A DNA stretch of 64,000 bases from Streptomyces sp. NBC_01351 (GCF_036237315.1 NZ_CP108356.1:62001-126000), one strand, 5' to 3'; numbered from the stretch's first letter, positions 24,311-33,368 are shown. Translations and numbers: made by a program. The notes: generated by a model from the sequence alone, not told the origin.

Positions 24311-25879
24311 TCACTCGACCAACGCTTCGCCGTAGTGACGGTGGAAGAGGGTGAGGACATCGAAGGCCAGTGTCTTGCCGCGCAGGTCCTCGCGATCCGT
24401 ATGGACCGTCGCGTGCCTCAGGTCGGTGACGTCGACGGCGGTTACGTTGACGGCTGGGTCGTCGAAACTGAAGGTCACCTTGCCGGGCTCGAGATCGGCG
24501 TCGTTGAGGATCTCGATCGAGACGCTCTTGCCGGCGGCCATCGCCCTGGCCTTCGGCAGTGGCAGAGGCATGTCCCACGTCTCAATGAAGACTTCACCGG
24601 AGAGGGGCCGCCCGACGTTGTTGCACTCGACGAAGAGGTAGTCCATGCTCACGACGTTGGGCGTCAGTCCGCTGCTGTAGCACTCCGACGCCGAATAGTC
24701 GGCGACGAGGGGCATCTCGTGGTTGAGGAGTTGCGCCTCCGGGAAATGGCCGCCGCCCGCCGACGAGTTGCTCGTGAACAGCTGCCCCTTCTTGGTGCTG
24801 ACCACCATGATGAGCCCGTGTCCGTCGCTGACACCATTGCCGAAGGTGTTGCCGCTACCCAAAGTGCTGGGGAAGACCTCCAAGTCACCCTTGCCCATCC
24901 CGCCGTCCGGGAAGCGCACGGCCTCGACCAGCATGTCGGCTGCAGTGACGTAGTTGAGTGCCAGGACCTCGCTGTCGCTGTCCAGCCCGATCGGTACGTG
25001 GAACGAACCGCCCTTGTCCACGATCGGCTTCTGGTAGCCGGGGCGAGGGGTGAAGCCCTGCTCCAGTGCGGGGGTGAGATCGATGGGCTCGGGCCTGCTG
25101 AAGGTGTGCCCTCCGTCGCGGGAGGTGAGAAGGGCGGGAACAAGCCGGCCCTCTCTGAGAAGGTCCACTCTGCAGACGACCTCCTCGTTCATGATCGCGA
25201 AGGACGCACCCCCAACCGTCGGCTCATCCACGACGACCTGCTCCGGCCCCGGCTCGGAGCCCTCGACCCGCCGGAGGAAGATCCGCCCTGTGTCGCGACA
25301 CTTGTAGCCGAGGACGCCGAACGACGGTTCTTCGGACTGGACGAGGCCGATCGGCACCTGACTGTAGGCAAAGAACGGGAAGTCGGCGTTCTGCGCCTGC
25401 GTCTCGACTCGGCGCCCTTCGTGCCAAAGTTCGCCCTTTCCCTCTGGCCGGGACACCCACGTCGCGCCGACTTGGCCCGTGTGCTTGTTCAGACTGATGT
25501 GGTATCGCCAAATCGGCCCCTCGGCGATGGTGCGGCGCCCCCTCTGGACTTCCGCGGCGGCGGGCTGCAGGTACTCGCTGAGGAGCAACCGCTGCCTCTC
25601 CACCGTCGCGGCCCAGGTGAGGCGTCTCATGTCGTCGCGCAGGACGAGCACCTGGGGTCCCTTGAAGTAGCGCGTACTGTCCGTCGAGCGGGCGATCCGT
25701 CGCCCTCTGTGGACATTGCCTTCGGGCAGCCAGTGGCGGGGGACGATCTCTCTGGGGAGGAGCTCACCGTCGAAGAAGCGGTCGTCGAGGGCTTGACTCG
25801 GCGATCTGCGCCAGTGCCCGTGCCGTTCCGTCAGCTCGTCCTGCTCAGCCCGGCTTACGAAGCGCATCGATTCCTCCAC
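24311..25879 (-). CDS. Uncharacterised BNR/sialidase-like beta-propeller protein
   Basis: A 522-aa soluble protein I cannot place in a named family. One Asp-box-like motif is clear (TSRDGGHTFSRPEP, about residue 259), and the alternation of short hydrophobic strands suggests a beta-propeller as in BNR/sialidase-fold proteins. Repeated Gly/Asn segments such as GSGNTFGNGVSDGHGLIMVV fit propeller blades. There is no signal peptide. The C-terminal 90 residues look like a separate beta domain (SFDDPAVNVTAVDVTDL). Its orientation is convergent to the acetyltransferase. Function unknown. Confidence 0.75.
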   Translation of the reverse strand: MEESMRFVSRAEQDELTERHGHWRRSPSQALDDRFFDGELLPREIVPRHWLPEGNVHRGRRIARSTDSTRYFKGPQVLVLRDDMRRLTWAATVERQRLLLSEYLQPAAAEVQRGRRTIAEGPIWRYHISLNKHTGQVGATWVSRPEGKGELWHEGRRVETQAQNADFPFFAYSQVPIGLVQSEEPSFGVLGYKCRDTGRIFLRRVEGSEPGPEQVVVDEPTVGGASFAIMNEEVVCRVDLLREGRLVPALLTSRDGGHTFSRPEPIDLTPALEQGFTPRPGYQKPIVDKGGSFHVPIGLDSDSEVLALNYVTAADMLVEAVRFPDGGMGKGDLEVFPSTLGSGNTFGNGVSDGHGLIMVVSTKKGQLFTSNSSAGGGHFPEAQLLNHEMPLVADYSASECYSSGLTPNVVSMDYLFVECNNVGRPLSGEVFIETWDMPLPLPKARAMAAGKSVSIEILNDADLEPGKVTFSFDDPAVNVTAVDVTDLRHATVHTDREDLRGKTLAFDVLTLFHRHYGEALVE

Positions 25880-26556
25880 CAGAGTTCAGGCAGCCGAGGG
25901 GAGCTTCCCCACACTGCTCACGGCGAGCAGCCGTGACCACACCGCCTGCGCCGCACTTTTGCCCTATGCCATCTTTGATCGAATCGCCACTCTCCGCAAC
26001 GAGACACTACGGTGGGTAATCAACTAGTAGCTGTCCGGCCGTGCCACGCTTCCACCCACCGCTCCCGCTTGGAGGGAACCCGGCCGACCAACGCCGCGTC
26101 GCCCGCTAAGACCTGCGATCCCGGAGAGCGTCGACTCCTGGCTTTGACGCCTTGTTTCGGCCCCACTTTTCCAGCGGCGGGAGCGGGTGCGGTTGGGACG
26201 GCTTGAGCTGGCCCGAGGGCAGCTGCGACTACGCCTACAGCGGCCGGATGAGCAACACGCACCATCGCCCTCGGTTCGGGTCCAGGTCTGTGCCACGGGC
26301 CACACGCCACCCGCCGCCGGGACAACCGTGCACCAGATGTCCCGCATGAGGCGTCACGCCCGTTCCGGGCTGGTTCCCTTTGCTACTTCCGAGTCACCCA
26401 TACGGTCATATAGCGTCCGGAACCTCTTGATCCGCTTCAGTGCCCTGCCGCCCGACGAGGACTCATGGTCGCCCATGCCGACGCACCGATCGCCGTACTC
26501 CTGAGGCGAACCGCCCGCAACAAGCCATCTCGAATAGCGGACGGGGGAACACTCCC
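25880..26556. other. Intergenic region upstream of flavohaemoprotein gene
   Basis: A 677-nt gap between divergent genes. I find no gene, tRNA or clear repeat. It should hold promoters in both directions; I could not identify an NsrR, FNR or similar box with confidence. Confidence 0.4.
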
Positions 26557-27804
26557 TTGAGATTCCGGCTCATTCGCTCAAACTACGCCTCCACCTACCC
26601 GTCCCCGGAAGACTCGGCACCCGCCCCGAGTCCAGCCGTACACACCGCGGAGCCCGAGGTCGGCGAGGGACCCCTGTCGGCCCACGAGATCGACCTCCTG
26701 CGTGCTTCGGTCTCGGTGGTCGAGCCGCTTGCCGCTGATATGACGGTCTACTTCTACGCGATCCTCTTCGCCCGCTACCCCGAGGTCCGTCCGATGTTCC
26801 CGCCGGGAATGGACGCCCAGCGCGGCCGCCTGCTGCGCGCGCTCCTGCGCATCGTGGACCTGGTCGACGACCCCGGCAGTCTGGTCCGCTTCTGCGGACA
26901 CCTCGGACGTGATCACCGCAAATTCGGCACGCTCAGCGCGCACTTCCCGGCCGTGGGCGAGTGCCTCCTCGCCTCTCTGGCCCGCTACGTCGGCCCCGCG
27001 TGGACCGCGGACATCTCCGCCGTCTGGACCAAGGCGTACGGTGTGGTCGCCCAAGTAATGATCAGTGCCGCCGAGCAGGACGCGGCTGAACGGCCCGCCA
27101 TGTGGCCCGCCACCATCGTGCACCGCGTCTCGCGCGGACACCGCATCGCCGAGATCACCGTACGACCCCACACGGCCTACGAGTACGCCGCCGGACAGTA
27201 CGTAAGCGTCGAAACTCCCTGGTTGCCGAAGCTATGGCGCTACTACTCCCCCGCCAACGCGCCCCGCGAGGACGGCACCCTCACCCTCCACGTCCGCGCG
27301 GTGGCCGGCGGCGCGGTCAGCGGCGCGCTGGTCCACCGGGCGGTCGTCGGCGACGTGATCCGGTTGGGGCCCCCGATGGGGGACATGGTCCTGGACACGG
27401 CCGTCTACAGCGATCTCCTCCTCGTCGCCGGCGGCACCGGCCTCGCCCCGATCCGCGCGCTCGTCGAAGAGGTGGCGCGGCACGGCGAGCACCAGCAGGT
27501 CGACCTGTTCCTCGGGGCCCGGACCGGGGACGAGCTGTACGGCGTCGACGACATGCTCCGCATGGCCCAGCGACACCACTGGCTGACCATCAGGGGCGCA
27601 GTCTCCCACGAGTACATTCCCGGGCTCCGGGGAGCCTTGCCGGAGGTTCTGGCCGAGTTCGGGCCGTGGTACCAGCACGACGCCTATCTCAGCGGCCCGG
27701 CCCAGATGGTCGTCTCGGCCAAGGAGGCGCTCACGATGGCCGGCACCGCGCCCGACCGCATCCATCACGACCCGTTCGAAACACCCGTCCTGTCCCTTCC
27801 CTGA
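26557..27804 (+). CDS. hmp: Flavohaemoprotein (globin plus FAD/NAD reductase domains)
   Basis: A 415-aa protein that probably detoxifies nitric oxide by dioxygenation using NAD(P)H. Residues about 45-180 are a bacterial globin domain with the haem-region phrase FCGHLGRDHRKFG. Next comes a ferredoxin-reductase FAD domain (YAAGQYVSVETPWLPKLWRY, with RxYS seen as RYYS) and an NAD domain (LLVAGGTGLAPIRALVEE). I prefer the TTG at 26557 behind GGGGGA; an ATG at 26440 would add 39 unconvincing residues. The downstream gene may be cotranscribed. Confidence 0.88.
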   Translation: MRFRLIRSNYASTYPSPEDSAPAPSPAVHTAEPEVGEGPLSAHEIDLLRASVSVVEPLAADMTVYFYAILFARYPEVRPMFPPGMDAQRGRLLRALLRIVDLVDDPGSLVRFCGHLGRDHRKFGTLSAHFPAVGECLLASLARYVGPAWTADISAVWTKAYGVVAQVMISAAEQDAAERPAMWPATIVHRVSRGHRIAEITVRPHTAYEYAAGQYVSVETPWLPKLWRYYSPANAPREDGTLTLHVRAVAGGAVSGALVHRAVVGDVIRLGPPMGDMVLDTAVYSDLLLVAGGTGLAPIRALVEEVARHGEHQQVDLFLGARTGDELYGVDDMLRMAQRHHWLTIRGAVSHEYIPGLRGALPEVLAEFGPWYQHDAYLSGPAQMVVSAKEALTMAGTAPDRIHHDPFETPVLSLP

Positions 27805-27841
27805 GCCAAGAGCCTGCCCGAACCGCCAGGAGAACACCCCC

Positions 27842-28480
27842 GTGACCTTGCCCCCGCCAGCCTTCGGATCAGCAGGCGAGCACCGGCTGCAGCAACAGCT
27901 GGGCACGTTCGCCCGCGCCGCCCGCTTCTACGGGAAACAGGTACACCCGTACCTCACACACGAGATGCGGGACTTCATCGGCCGCCAGACCATGGTCTTC
28001 CTCGCCACGGCCGACACCCACGGTGAATCCGACGCCAGCTTCCGCGCCGGGCCGCCCGGATTCGTCCACATCATCGACGACCGCACGCTCGCCTACCCCG
28101 AGTTCCGCGGCAACGGCGTGTTCGCCAGCACCGGCAACATGACCGAGAACCCCCACCTGGGCATGCTCTTCGTGGACTTCACCCACCATCACACAGGCCT
28201 CCACGTCAACGGCGCCGCCCGGCTCCACACAGACGCCGGCCTGCGCTCCCTCCACCCCAGCCTCCCCACCGGGATCGCACCCGGACGCAGTCCCGAGATG
28301 TGGGTCCACCTGAGCGTCGAAGAGGCCTACATCCACTGCTCCAAGTACATACCCCACATGGAGCCCGCTCCCCGACCCGCCGGCCACGACGCCGCGCGCC
28401 CCAGGGATCCGGACTATTTCACCGGGCCGCGGAATGGCACGGACCTCCTCGCGCAAGGCGGCGTAGGACCGCCCGGGTGA
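27842..28480 (+). CDS. Pyridoxamine 5'-phosphate oxidase family protein
   Basis: A 212-aa FMN-binding split-barrel protein. Typical elements are FLATADTHGESDASFRAGPP, YPEFRGNGVFASTGNMTENP and LGMLFVDFTHHHTGLHVNG, followed by the conserved HCSKYIPHM. It starts at GTG 27842, 37 nt after the flavohaemoprotein. The pairing suggests a shared redox or nitrosative-stress function, for example flavin-dependent reduction. This is inference from context. Confidence 0.87.
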   Translation: MTLPPPAFGSAGEHRLQQQLGTFARAARFYGKQVHPYLTHEMRDFIGRQTMVFLATADTHGESDASFRAGPPGFVHIIDDRTLAYPEFRGNGVFASTGNMTENPHLGMLFVDFTHHHTGLHVNGAARLHTDAGLRSLHPSLPTGIAPGRSPEMWVHLSVEEAYIHCSKYIPHMEPAPRPAGHDAARPRDPDYFTGPRNGTDLLAQGGVGPPG

Positions 28481-28863
28481 GCACAGCCTCCTGGCACGGG
28501 TACCGAACGCCGAGTCCGGCGCGGAGCCCCGGTCTTCGTGAGCACCCTGATGCTCCAGGACATCCTCGGCGAGCCCCGATGGGAGGCGCTGGGTGCTGGC
28601 GAGAAGTCCGGGGGCACGATCACCGCCGCCCTTCCCGAAGGCCTCACCGGTTCGGTGCAGGACATGCAGGTGCTGCTGGTCGAAGGAATCGGTGTCCGTG
28701 GCCAAGGCAGCGAATGCCGGGGACCTACATCCACCACGCTCGTCTTCCTGGTCGACGGCAGGGCATCGCCATACGGCCCGAGGCCCTGCGGCCGGCGACC
28801 TGTCTCCCAGCGCTGTCCGCCTGACACCAGACATGCGTGGGGTGCCGTCTGTGGACGAACAGC

Positions 28864-28965
28864 TGGAAACCCTGTCCACAATTTCTGCTCGTACGCCGGA
28901 TCCCGCACCACACCCGGCGGCAGCACCGCTTCGGCGGCCTGCGCCAGCATCGGCTCCACCGGGGG
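28864..28965 (-). pseudogene. ATP-dependent DNA ligase N-terminal remnant
   Basis: A short minus-strand stretch reads PPVEPMLAQAAEAVLPPGVV then AYEQKLWTGF. This matches the start of LigD-type ATP-dependent ligases, where the adenylation Lys lies in a YEPKWDGFR-type motif; here the motif is damaged. The rest of 28481-29158 has no continuing ligase frame or other gene that I can support. Decayed fragment. Confidence 0.45.
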
Positions 28966-29076
28966 CCCGAGCACCACAGCGGCTCTCCCTCGCTCGCACC
29001 GGCCCCCTGCGGCCAGCCTGACCCGCACGAGGAGCCACGGCCTGGACGACGCCGGACGGCGCAGTGTGAACCGAGT

Positions 29077-29498
29077 TGTCCTGTGCCAGCGAGGGTTGAG
29101 CATTGCCACCGAAGGTTGCCTCATTCTGGAGGCTCAGACCAACGAGAAGGAGGCAGCGATGATCGCGAGGGTGGCCGTGTGGGAACCGATGCCGACTGAC
29201 GACCGGGGCTGGGTACTGGATGCCGCCGCTGGCACCTCCGGCGTCCATGGCGCCTATCACCTCATCGATCCTGCCACCGGCAATGGACTGTCTGTCGCCT
29301 TCTTCGAGGACGAAGCCGCAGCTCACGCCGCACACAAGGCGATCGAGAAGCGCGCCGAGGAGATCGGCTGGAACAATGTCCCGCACCCGGCGCCCGTTTC
29401 CCAGACGATCTATCAGGTCGTCCGGCACGTGTAGCGCGGCGCCAGGAAGTGGGTGTGCTCAGGATTCGGTGGCATGCCAGCTTCGATGGCACAGGACA
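29077..29498. mobile_element. 422-bp module with degenerate terminal inverted repeats carrying a small gene
   Basis: The left end (29077-29120) begins TGTCCTGTGCCA and the right end closes TTCGATGGCACAGGACA (29482-29498). Both are diverged copies of the approximately 45-bp ends that bound the neighbouring module at 29500-30661. The right end abuts that module head-to-head, making a 17-bp perfect palindrome around position 29499. The only gene inside is the 91-aa frame 29159-29434. Confidence 0.5.
29159..29434 (+). CDS. Small conserved protein, possibly ABM-like
   Basis: A 91-aa protein with ATG 29159 behind a strong AAGGAGG site. The sequence MIARVAVWEPMPTDDRGWVL and the later FFEDEAAAHAAHKAIEKRAEEIGW resemble antibiotic-biosynthesis-monooxygenase (ABM)-like ferredoxin-fold proteins, but catalytic residues cannot be assigned. 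It lies inside a small module bounded by inverted repeats. Function unknown. Confidence 0.7.
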   Translation: MIARVAVWEPMPTDDRGWVLDAAAGTSGVHGAYHLIDPATGNGLSVAFFEDEAAAHAAHKAIEKRAEEIGWNNVPHPAPVSQTIYQVVRHV

Positions 29499-29499
29499 G

Positions 29500-30661
29500 T
29501 GTCCTGTGCCATCGAACCTTGAGCGCGTGCCATCGAAGTTTGAGTAGCTCACCGCGTCTCGTTTTGCTGATCCTTCGCTGGTGGCTCACGGATCGGGGGC
29601 TTCCTGCCCGAGCGGTATGCGTGTGCGGGCATGCTGGCTTCATGGTCCCACTGGGGGGAGGCACACAGTGCTGGGTGTTTCGTCCGAAGCGGCACGGCGG
29701 GTGGCCAGCGGCCTGCTGCCGCCCTCTTTGGGGGTCGCGGTAGGAGTGGTTATTGTCTCCACGTCTTCCTACCGGGACGCTCCCCAATAGCCGGTCTGGG
29801 CTGCGCCGTGGATCGCTCTCACCGGCGCGGCGGGTGCCGTCGCCTCGTTCTGCCTGGGCCGCTGGCAAGAGCTGCCGCAGGGTGAACGGTCGCCCTTGTC
29901 GACCATCGCCGTTCCGGTCACCGTACTCGTCGTCGGCGCCCTGGTGGTCGGACGCGTGCCGAGTCTGGTCGGGCACGATTACGGCTGACGAGGCACGGCC
30001 ACAGTCGCCGCGTGCGTCATCGGTTCTGTGCCCGCAGCGGCCACGGTCTTCGCGATACACCGCGCCGCGCGGTCCGCCGCCTGGCCCGATAACCGGAGCC
30101 AGGGTGAGCAGGTGGTCTGGCTGATCGAGCGGCGACGCTCACTGCTGGCGCTCCTGGCCGGCGTTGGCAGCCTGGTCGCGCTCTCCACACTGACTCTCGG
30201 TCAAGCTGGCCAGGTACAGAAGGGGCTGGTTGCATCCGGACGGATCCCCGCGGCCATGGCGGAGACCCCCGGGAGCGTCGTGATCGCGGGCGCGGCCGGT
30301 TCGCTGCTGATCGGCAGCATCTACGGCGTCGCGGCGGGTGCGCTGTCACGGCGCGGGCAGGCGCGGTGCGCCGAGGCGTTCGACGTCGCTCAGGCGACCG
30401 ACGCAGCGGCTTTGCTCGAGCGGGTCGAAAGCCGCCAGAAGCTGGAGGAGCTGATCGGCGCGGACAGGGGGGCATCGCCGACCTGCGGTCCGGCCTTCTG
30501 GTGCTCACCCCGCTGATCGCCAGTGCCGCGAGTGCATTCCTGCCGCGCTGAGTCTTCGAGCCCCCGGCGGTCCGGGGAACTCGTGCAGGTCAAGCACCGT
30601 CGCCCGCACCCCTCACTCAAACTTCGATGGCACGTACTCAAGGTTCAGTGGCACGGGACAG
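29500..30661. mobile_element. 1.16-kb module bounded by 45-bp inverted repeats
   Basis: The left terminus 29500-29544 starts TGTCCTGTGCCATCGAACC; the right terminus 30617-30661 is its inverse with about 90% identity. Each terminus contains two tandem 18-bp units, GTGCCATCGAACCTTGAG and GTGCCATCGAAGTTTGAG, 21 bp apart, resembling the multiple terminal repeats of IS21-type elements. No transposase is inside, only a decayed membrane-protein gene, so it would be non-autonomous. Confidence 0.6.
29668..30551 (+). pseudogene. Decayed membrane-protein gene inside the inverted-repeat module
   Basis: A GTG (29668) behind GGGGGGAGG opens a frame with several hydrophobic segments (LGVAVGVVIVSTSS; VPVTVLVVGALVVG; LLALLAGVGSLVALSTLTLG; VVIAGAAGSLLIGSIYGVAA). 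It is broken by TAG at 29788-29790 and by a TGA near 29986. Near 30470 the frame shifts so that the true end (LLVLTPLIASAASAFLPR) is read in another frame. About five transmembrane helices are implied. Family not recognised. Confidence 0.6.
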
Positions 30662-30778
30662 CCCCTTGTGACTGATTCCCAATGACCGTTGTTGTCCCGT
30701 CTCCAAGGATCTGGTCCTCGTCTCAGGTGATCTGGCCCGATTCGCTTGCGGTCTCAGGTGACCTGGTCTGCCAGCCTC

Positions 30779-31675
30779 CTAGATTGCTTCCAGGACACGG
30801 TCAAGCGACGCCCGGCCCGCGGGTCCCCATGTCGGCTTGCCGCCTGGCAGGCCCCGCTCCCCGGCTCGGCCCATGAGGATGAGGAAAAGGCTCTTCGCGG
30901 CAGCCAACCCTCGTGCGCGCCGGATCATCGCCTCGTCCGCGTGTGCGTACGCGTCGAAGAACCGTGCAGACGCCCCCGTGGGAAGGAGCACCCAGGCAGC
31001 CGCGAGATCGACCGCCGGATCGCCGGCGCACATGTCACCGAAATCGATCACGCCCGAGAGCGTCCCGCCCGAGACGACGACATTCGCTGGATGAAGGTCG
31101 CCGTGCAGCCATACAGGCGGGCCCTCCCAATCGGGCGCCGCAACGGCCTCGTCCCAGACGTCCCGGACATTCCGGAGGGCAGCGGCATCGCCTCCAGAGG
31201 CGACTTCTTTGAGTCCCTTTTCGAAACCGTCCGAGAGCGTTTTGAGGGGAACGCCGCGATCCTGACTGACCGGTGCATCTGCGGGCGCCTTCACATGGAG
31301 CGCTTTGAGGAAGCCCGCCAAAGTGTCGGCCGCGCTGTCGTGGCTGATGGGGGCGCGGTCGGCTGGTTCGCCGGGAACCCATGTCGCGATGGTCCATGGC
31401 CGCGGGAAGCGTGCGGACGGTTCACCGATCCGCATGGGGGTCGGGACCGGAAGTGGTAGACGCCGGGCCAGGGCGGGCAGCCACCGGTGCTCGTTGCGCA
31501 GGAGGGACGGCGCACGCCCCGTGCGTGGCATGCGCACGGCCAACTCGTCTCCGAGACGCCACAGTTGGTTGTCCCAACCGCCGACCACCTCACGCAGGTC
31601 CAGTCCTGCAAGGTCCGGATGCTGCTCACGCACCAGAGAGCGCACCAAGTTCTCATCGATCTCGAAGCTGTCCAT
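30779..31675 (-). CDS. Aminoglycoside phosphotransferase family protein
   Basis: A 298-aa kinase-like phosphotransferase. The Brenner motif appears as WLHGDLHPANVVV, and the metal-binding motif as GVIDFGDMCAGDPAVDLA. The N-lobe carries VGGWDNQLWRLGDELAVRMPR. The ATG at 31675 gives MDSFEIDENLVRSLVREQ. An inverted-repeat-like copy of the module ends (about 31679-31700, ATCGATGGCACGGGAC) lies directly upstream. Substrate could be an aminoglycoside or another hydroxylated small molecule; resistance is not proven. Confidence 0.9.
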   Translation of the reverse strand: MDSFEIDENLVRSLVREQHPDLAGLDLREVVGGWDNQLWRLGDELAVRMPRTGRAPSLLRNEHRWLPALARRLPLPVPTPMRIGEPSARFPRPWTIATWVPGEPADRAPISHDSAADTLAGFLKALHVKAPADAPVSQDRGVPLKTLSDGFEKGLKEVASGGDAAALRNVRDVWDEAVAAPDWEGPPVWLHGDLHPANVVVSGGTLSGVIDFGDMCAGDPAVDLAAAWVLLPTGASARFFDAYAHADEAMIRRARGLAAAKSLFLILMGRAGERGLPGGKPTWGPAGRASLDRVLEAI

Positions 31676-31802
31676 GATCTCACTCAACCATCGATGGCAC
31701 GGGACGCTGATTCGCTGACGTGTTGGAAACGGGCTGTCGCTCGTTGGGGTGACGCCTTCCGCGTCCGGAGCAATTGTCAAGACTTGTGGATCAGCTCGGC
31801 AA

Positions 31803-32141
31803 TCACGGCCCTTCTGCCCAAGACTCCTCCGCCTTGCCCCATACGGCAGGAGCGGCAGCCCTGAGCGCAGGCGCGCTGATCGCGCGTTGCTCGTCATGCC
31901 AGACGGCGGCCAGGAGTGCATCGAAGGGGAACTCGATGTTCGTGCCGTCTTCGAACGAGATCATCACGTGCGTGTCTGGTCCGGCCCGGTGATTGTCCAG
32001 CCACTGTACGTGCGCCACGACAGGCGTCAACGTGCCGCCAGGGCCAACAAGGCGGTAGCCCTCCTCCACCCCCTGCGACCGTACTGGCAACAACGCCGGC
32101 TGACGCTTCGCCGCCCGCTCATCCCGGTAGTACCTTGCCAT
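31803..32141 (-). CDS. Hypothetical protein
   Basis: A 112-aa frame with ATG 32141 and normal codon bias. It contains VVAHVQWLDNHRAGPDTHVM and ISFEDGTNIEFPFDALLAAV, suggesting a small beta-rich globular protein. Followed by IS remnants upstream. No family recognised. Confidence 0.5.
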   Translation of the reverse strand: MARYYRDERAAKRQPALLPVRSQGVEEGYRLVGPGGTLTPVVAHVQWLDNHRAGPDTHVMISFEDGTNIEFPFDALLAAVWHDEQRAISAPALRAAAPAVWGKAEESWAEGP

Positions 32142-32197
32142 TTCGCCAACTTACCCATCGGCGCAACGGTCAAGACTTGCAGGTCGGTTGAGGTGGA

Positions 32198-32415
32198 TCA
32201 TGCTGCGAGGCCCTCGGGGCGTTCGACAAGGCGACCGTTCTCGAAGCGGGCGCCAGCTCGAACGAGCGCGACGAGATGAGGTGCGGTGACCGCTCGCCAA
32301 CGGGCCTGGGCGGACTCCACGAGCTTGAAGACCATCGCGAGGGCGGCGGTGGGGCTGCCGGCGCCGCGGGTGACCTTGGTCCGGAGCTTCACGGTGCTGA
32401 AGGTCGACTCGAAGC
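32198..32415 (-). pseudogene. IS256-family transposase C-terminal remnant
   Basis: The minus strand encodes ESFESTFSTVKLRTKVTRGA and then MVFKLVESAQARWRAV and VRAGARFENGRLVERP, the characteristic C-terminal tail of IS256-type transposases. The catalytic region is absent. It directly abuts an IS110 fragment upstream. Confidence 0.75.
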
Positions 32416-32433
32416 TCTCTTGTCAACCGGTTG

Positions 32434-32640
32434 CGGGGAGAGAGCTTGGCCAGGTGCGGCGACGGGCCTCGTCTTTCCACATGTGGCGGATGATGACGTT
32501 GGCGAGCTGACGTTTGTGAGCCCGGCGGGCTTCGCGTTTCGTTTTGTTCTCCGCGATCTTCCTCGCGACGTAGGAGCGTGCCGGCTCATGGCACCTGACC
32601 TGCGTGACGTGCACGATGTGAAGGATTGCCGGGCCGGTGA
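32434..32640 (-). pseudogene. IS110-type transposase C-terminal remnant
   Basis: The minus-strand frame contains RSYVARKIAENKTKREARRA and LANVIIRHMWKDEARR, resembling the C-terminus of IS110-family transposases. No catalytic part remains. It is joined to the IS256 remnant, showing serial insertion and deletion here. Confidence 0.5.
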
Positions 32641-32667
32641 CGGCGGCTCGCGGGCACAACAAAACAG

Positions 32668-32694
32668 TTCGACATGGAATGTTTTGATGTCGAA
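32668..32694. promoter_or_regulatory. Inverted repeat upstream of MarR gene
   Basis: TTCGACAT and ATGTCGAA form perfect 8-bp arms separated by 11 nt, about 80 nt before the MarR start. A further AT-richer stretch with TGTCAAACAGTTCCACGTCA lies at 32732-32753. Together these are candidate MarR operator and promoter elements. Confidence 0.45.
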
Positions 32695-32775
32695 ATTATG
32701 TCACGCCGGAACGCTAGGGCGCATGCCGCCCCATGTCAAACAGTTCCACGTCAAAGCATTTGGTATCGTCGCCGT

Positions 32776-33270
32776 ATGAACGACGCCGTGGACGGAGTCA
32801 TCGAGCGGTGGGCGGCCATCCGCCCCGACCTGGACACGGCACCTGTGGGGGTGGTGCTCCGGATCTTCCGCGCCTCCCGGCTCCTGGAACAGGGCATCAA
32901 GGGCTACTTCGAGGCCAACGGCCTGGAGCCCTGGGAATACGACGTGCTCGCCACCCTGCTGCGCGCCGGCGACAGTGCGGCGCTGCGGATGAGCGACCTC
33001 GCCGGCGCCGCGATGATCAGCCCCGGCGCTCTGACCAACCGCATCGACCGGCTCGTAGCCAAGGGACTCGTCACCCGGGCCACCGACCCCGACAACCGCC
33101 GCCTGGTGCGCACCACCCTCACCGACGAAGGCCGCCGCCTCGCCGACGGCCTCATCGAAGGCCACATCGCCAACGAACTTGAGCTCGTCCGGGCCCTCAC
33201 CCCGGACGAACGCACGCAACTCGCCCGCCTCATGCGCAAGCTACTGCTTTCCCTTGAGGACTCCCCCTGA
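32776..33270 (+). CDS. MarR family transcriptional regulator
   Basis: A 164-aa winged-helix regulator. Recognition helix region: RMSDLAGAAMISPGALTNRI; wing: LVTRATDPDNRRLVRTTLT, containing the hallmark DxRxxR-like DNRRLV. The first 35 residues include LDTAPVGVVLRIFRASRLLE. ATG 32776. A strong palindrome upstream suggests autoregulation. No obvious divergent target remains, as the upstream DNA is transposase debris. Confidence 0.92.
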   Translation: MNDAVDGVIERWAAIRPDLDTAPVGVVLRIFRASRLLEQGIKGYFEANGLEPWEYDVLATLLRAGDSAALRMSDLAGAAMISPGALTNRIDRLVAKGLVTRATDPDNRRLVRTTLTDEGRRLADGLIEGHIANELELVRALTPDERTQLARLMRKLLLSLEDSP

Positions 33271-33368
33271 AGCGACTACGAGTCCGACGCGTCTCGGGCT
33301 CGGTTCGGACAGCAGGAGCGCGGCGGGCCATGCACTCGCCGATCCGCCCCGCAGACCCCGCAAACGCC

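Noticed and set aside
24000..25936. A long plus-strand frame overlapping the BNR-like gene
   Set aside because: Shadow frame; it runs through the end of the acetyltransferase gene in the wrong frame and has no recognisable domain.
28538..29158. A long plus-strand frame upstream of the 91-aa protein
   Set aside because: In frame with it, but the upstream codons lack coding character and cross the left end of the small module; the strong AAGGAGG before 29159 fixes the start.
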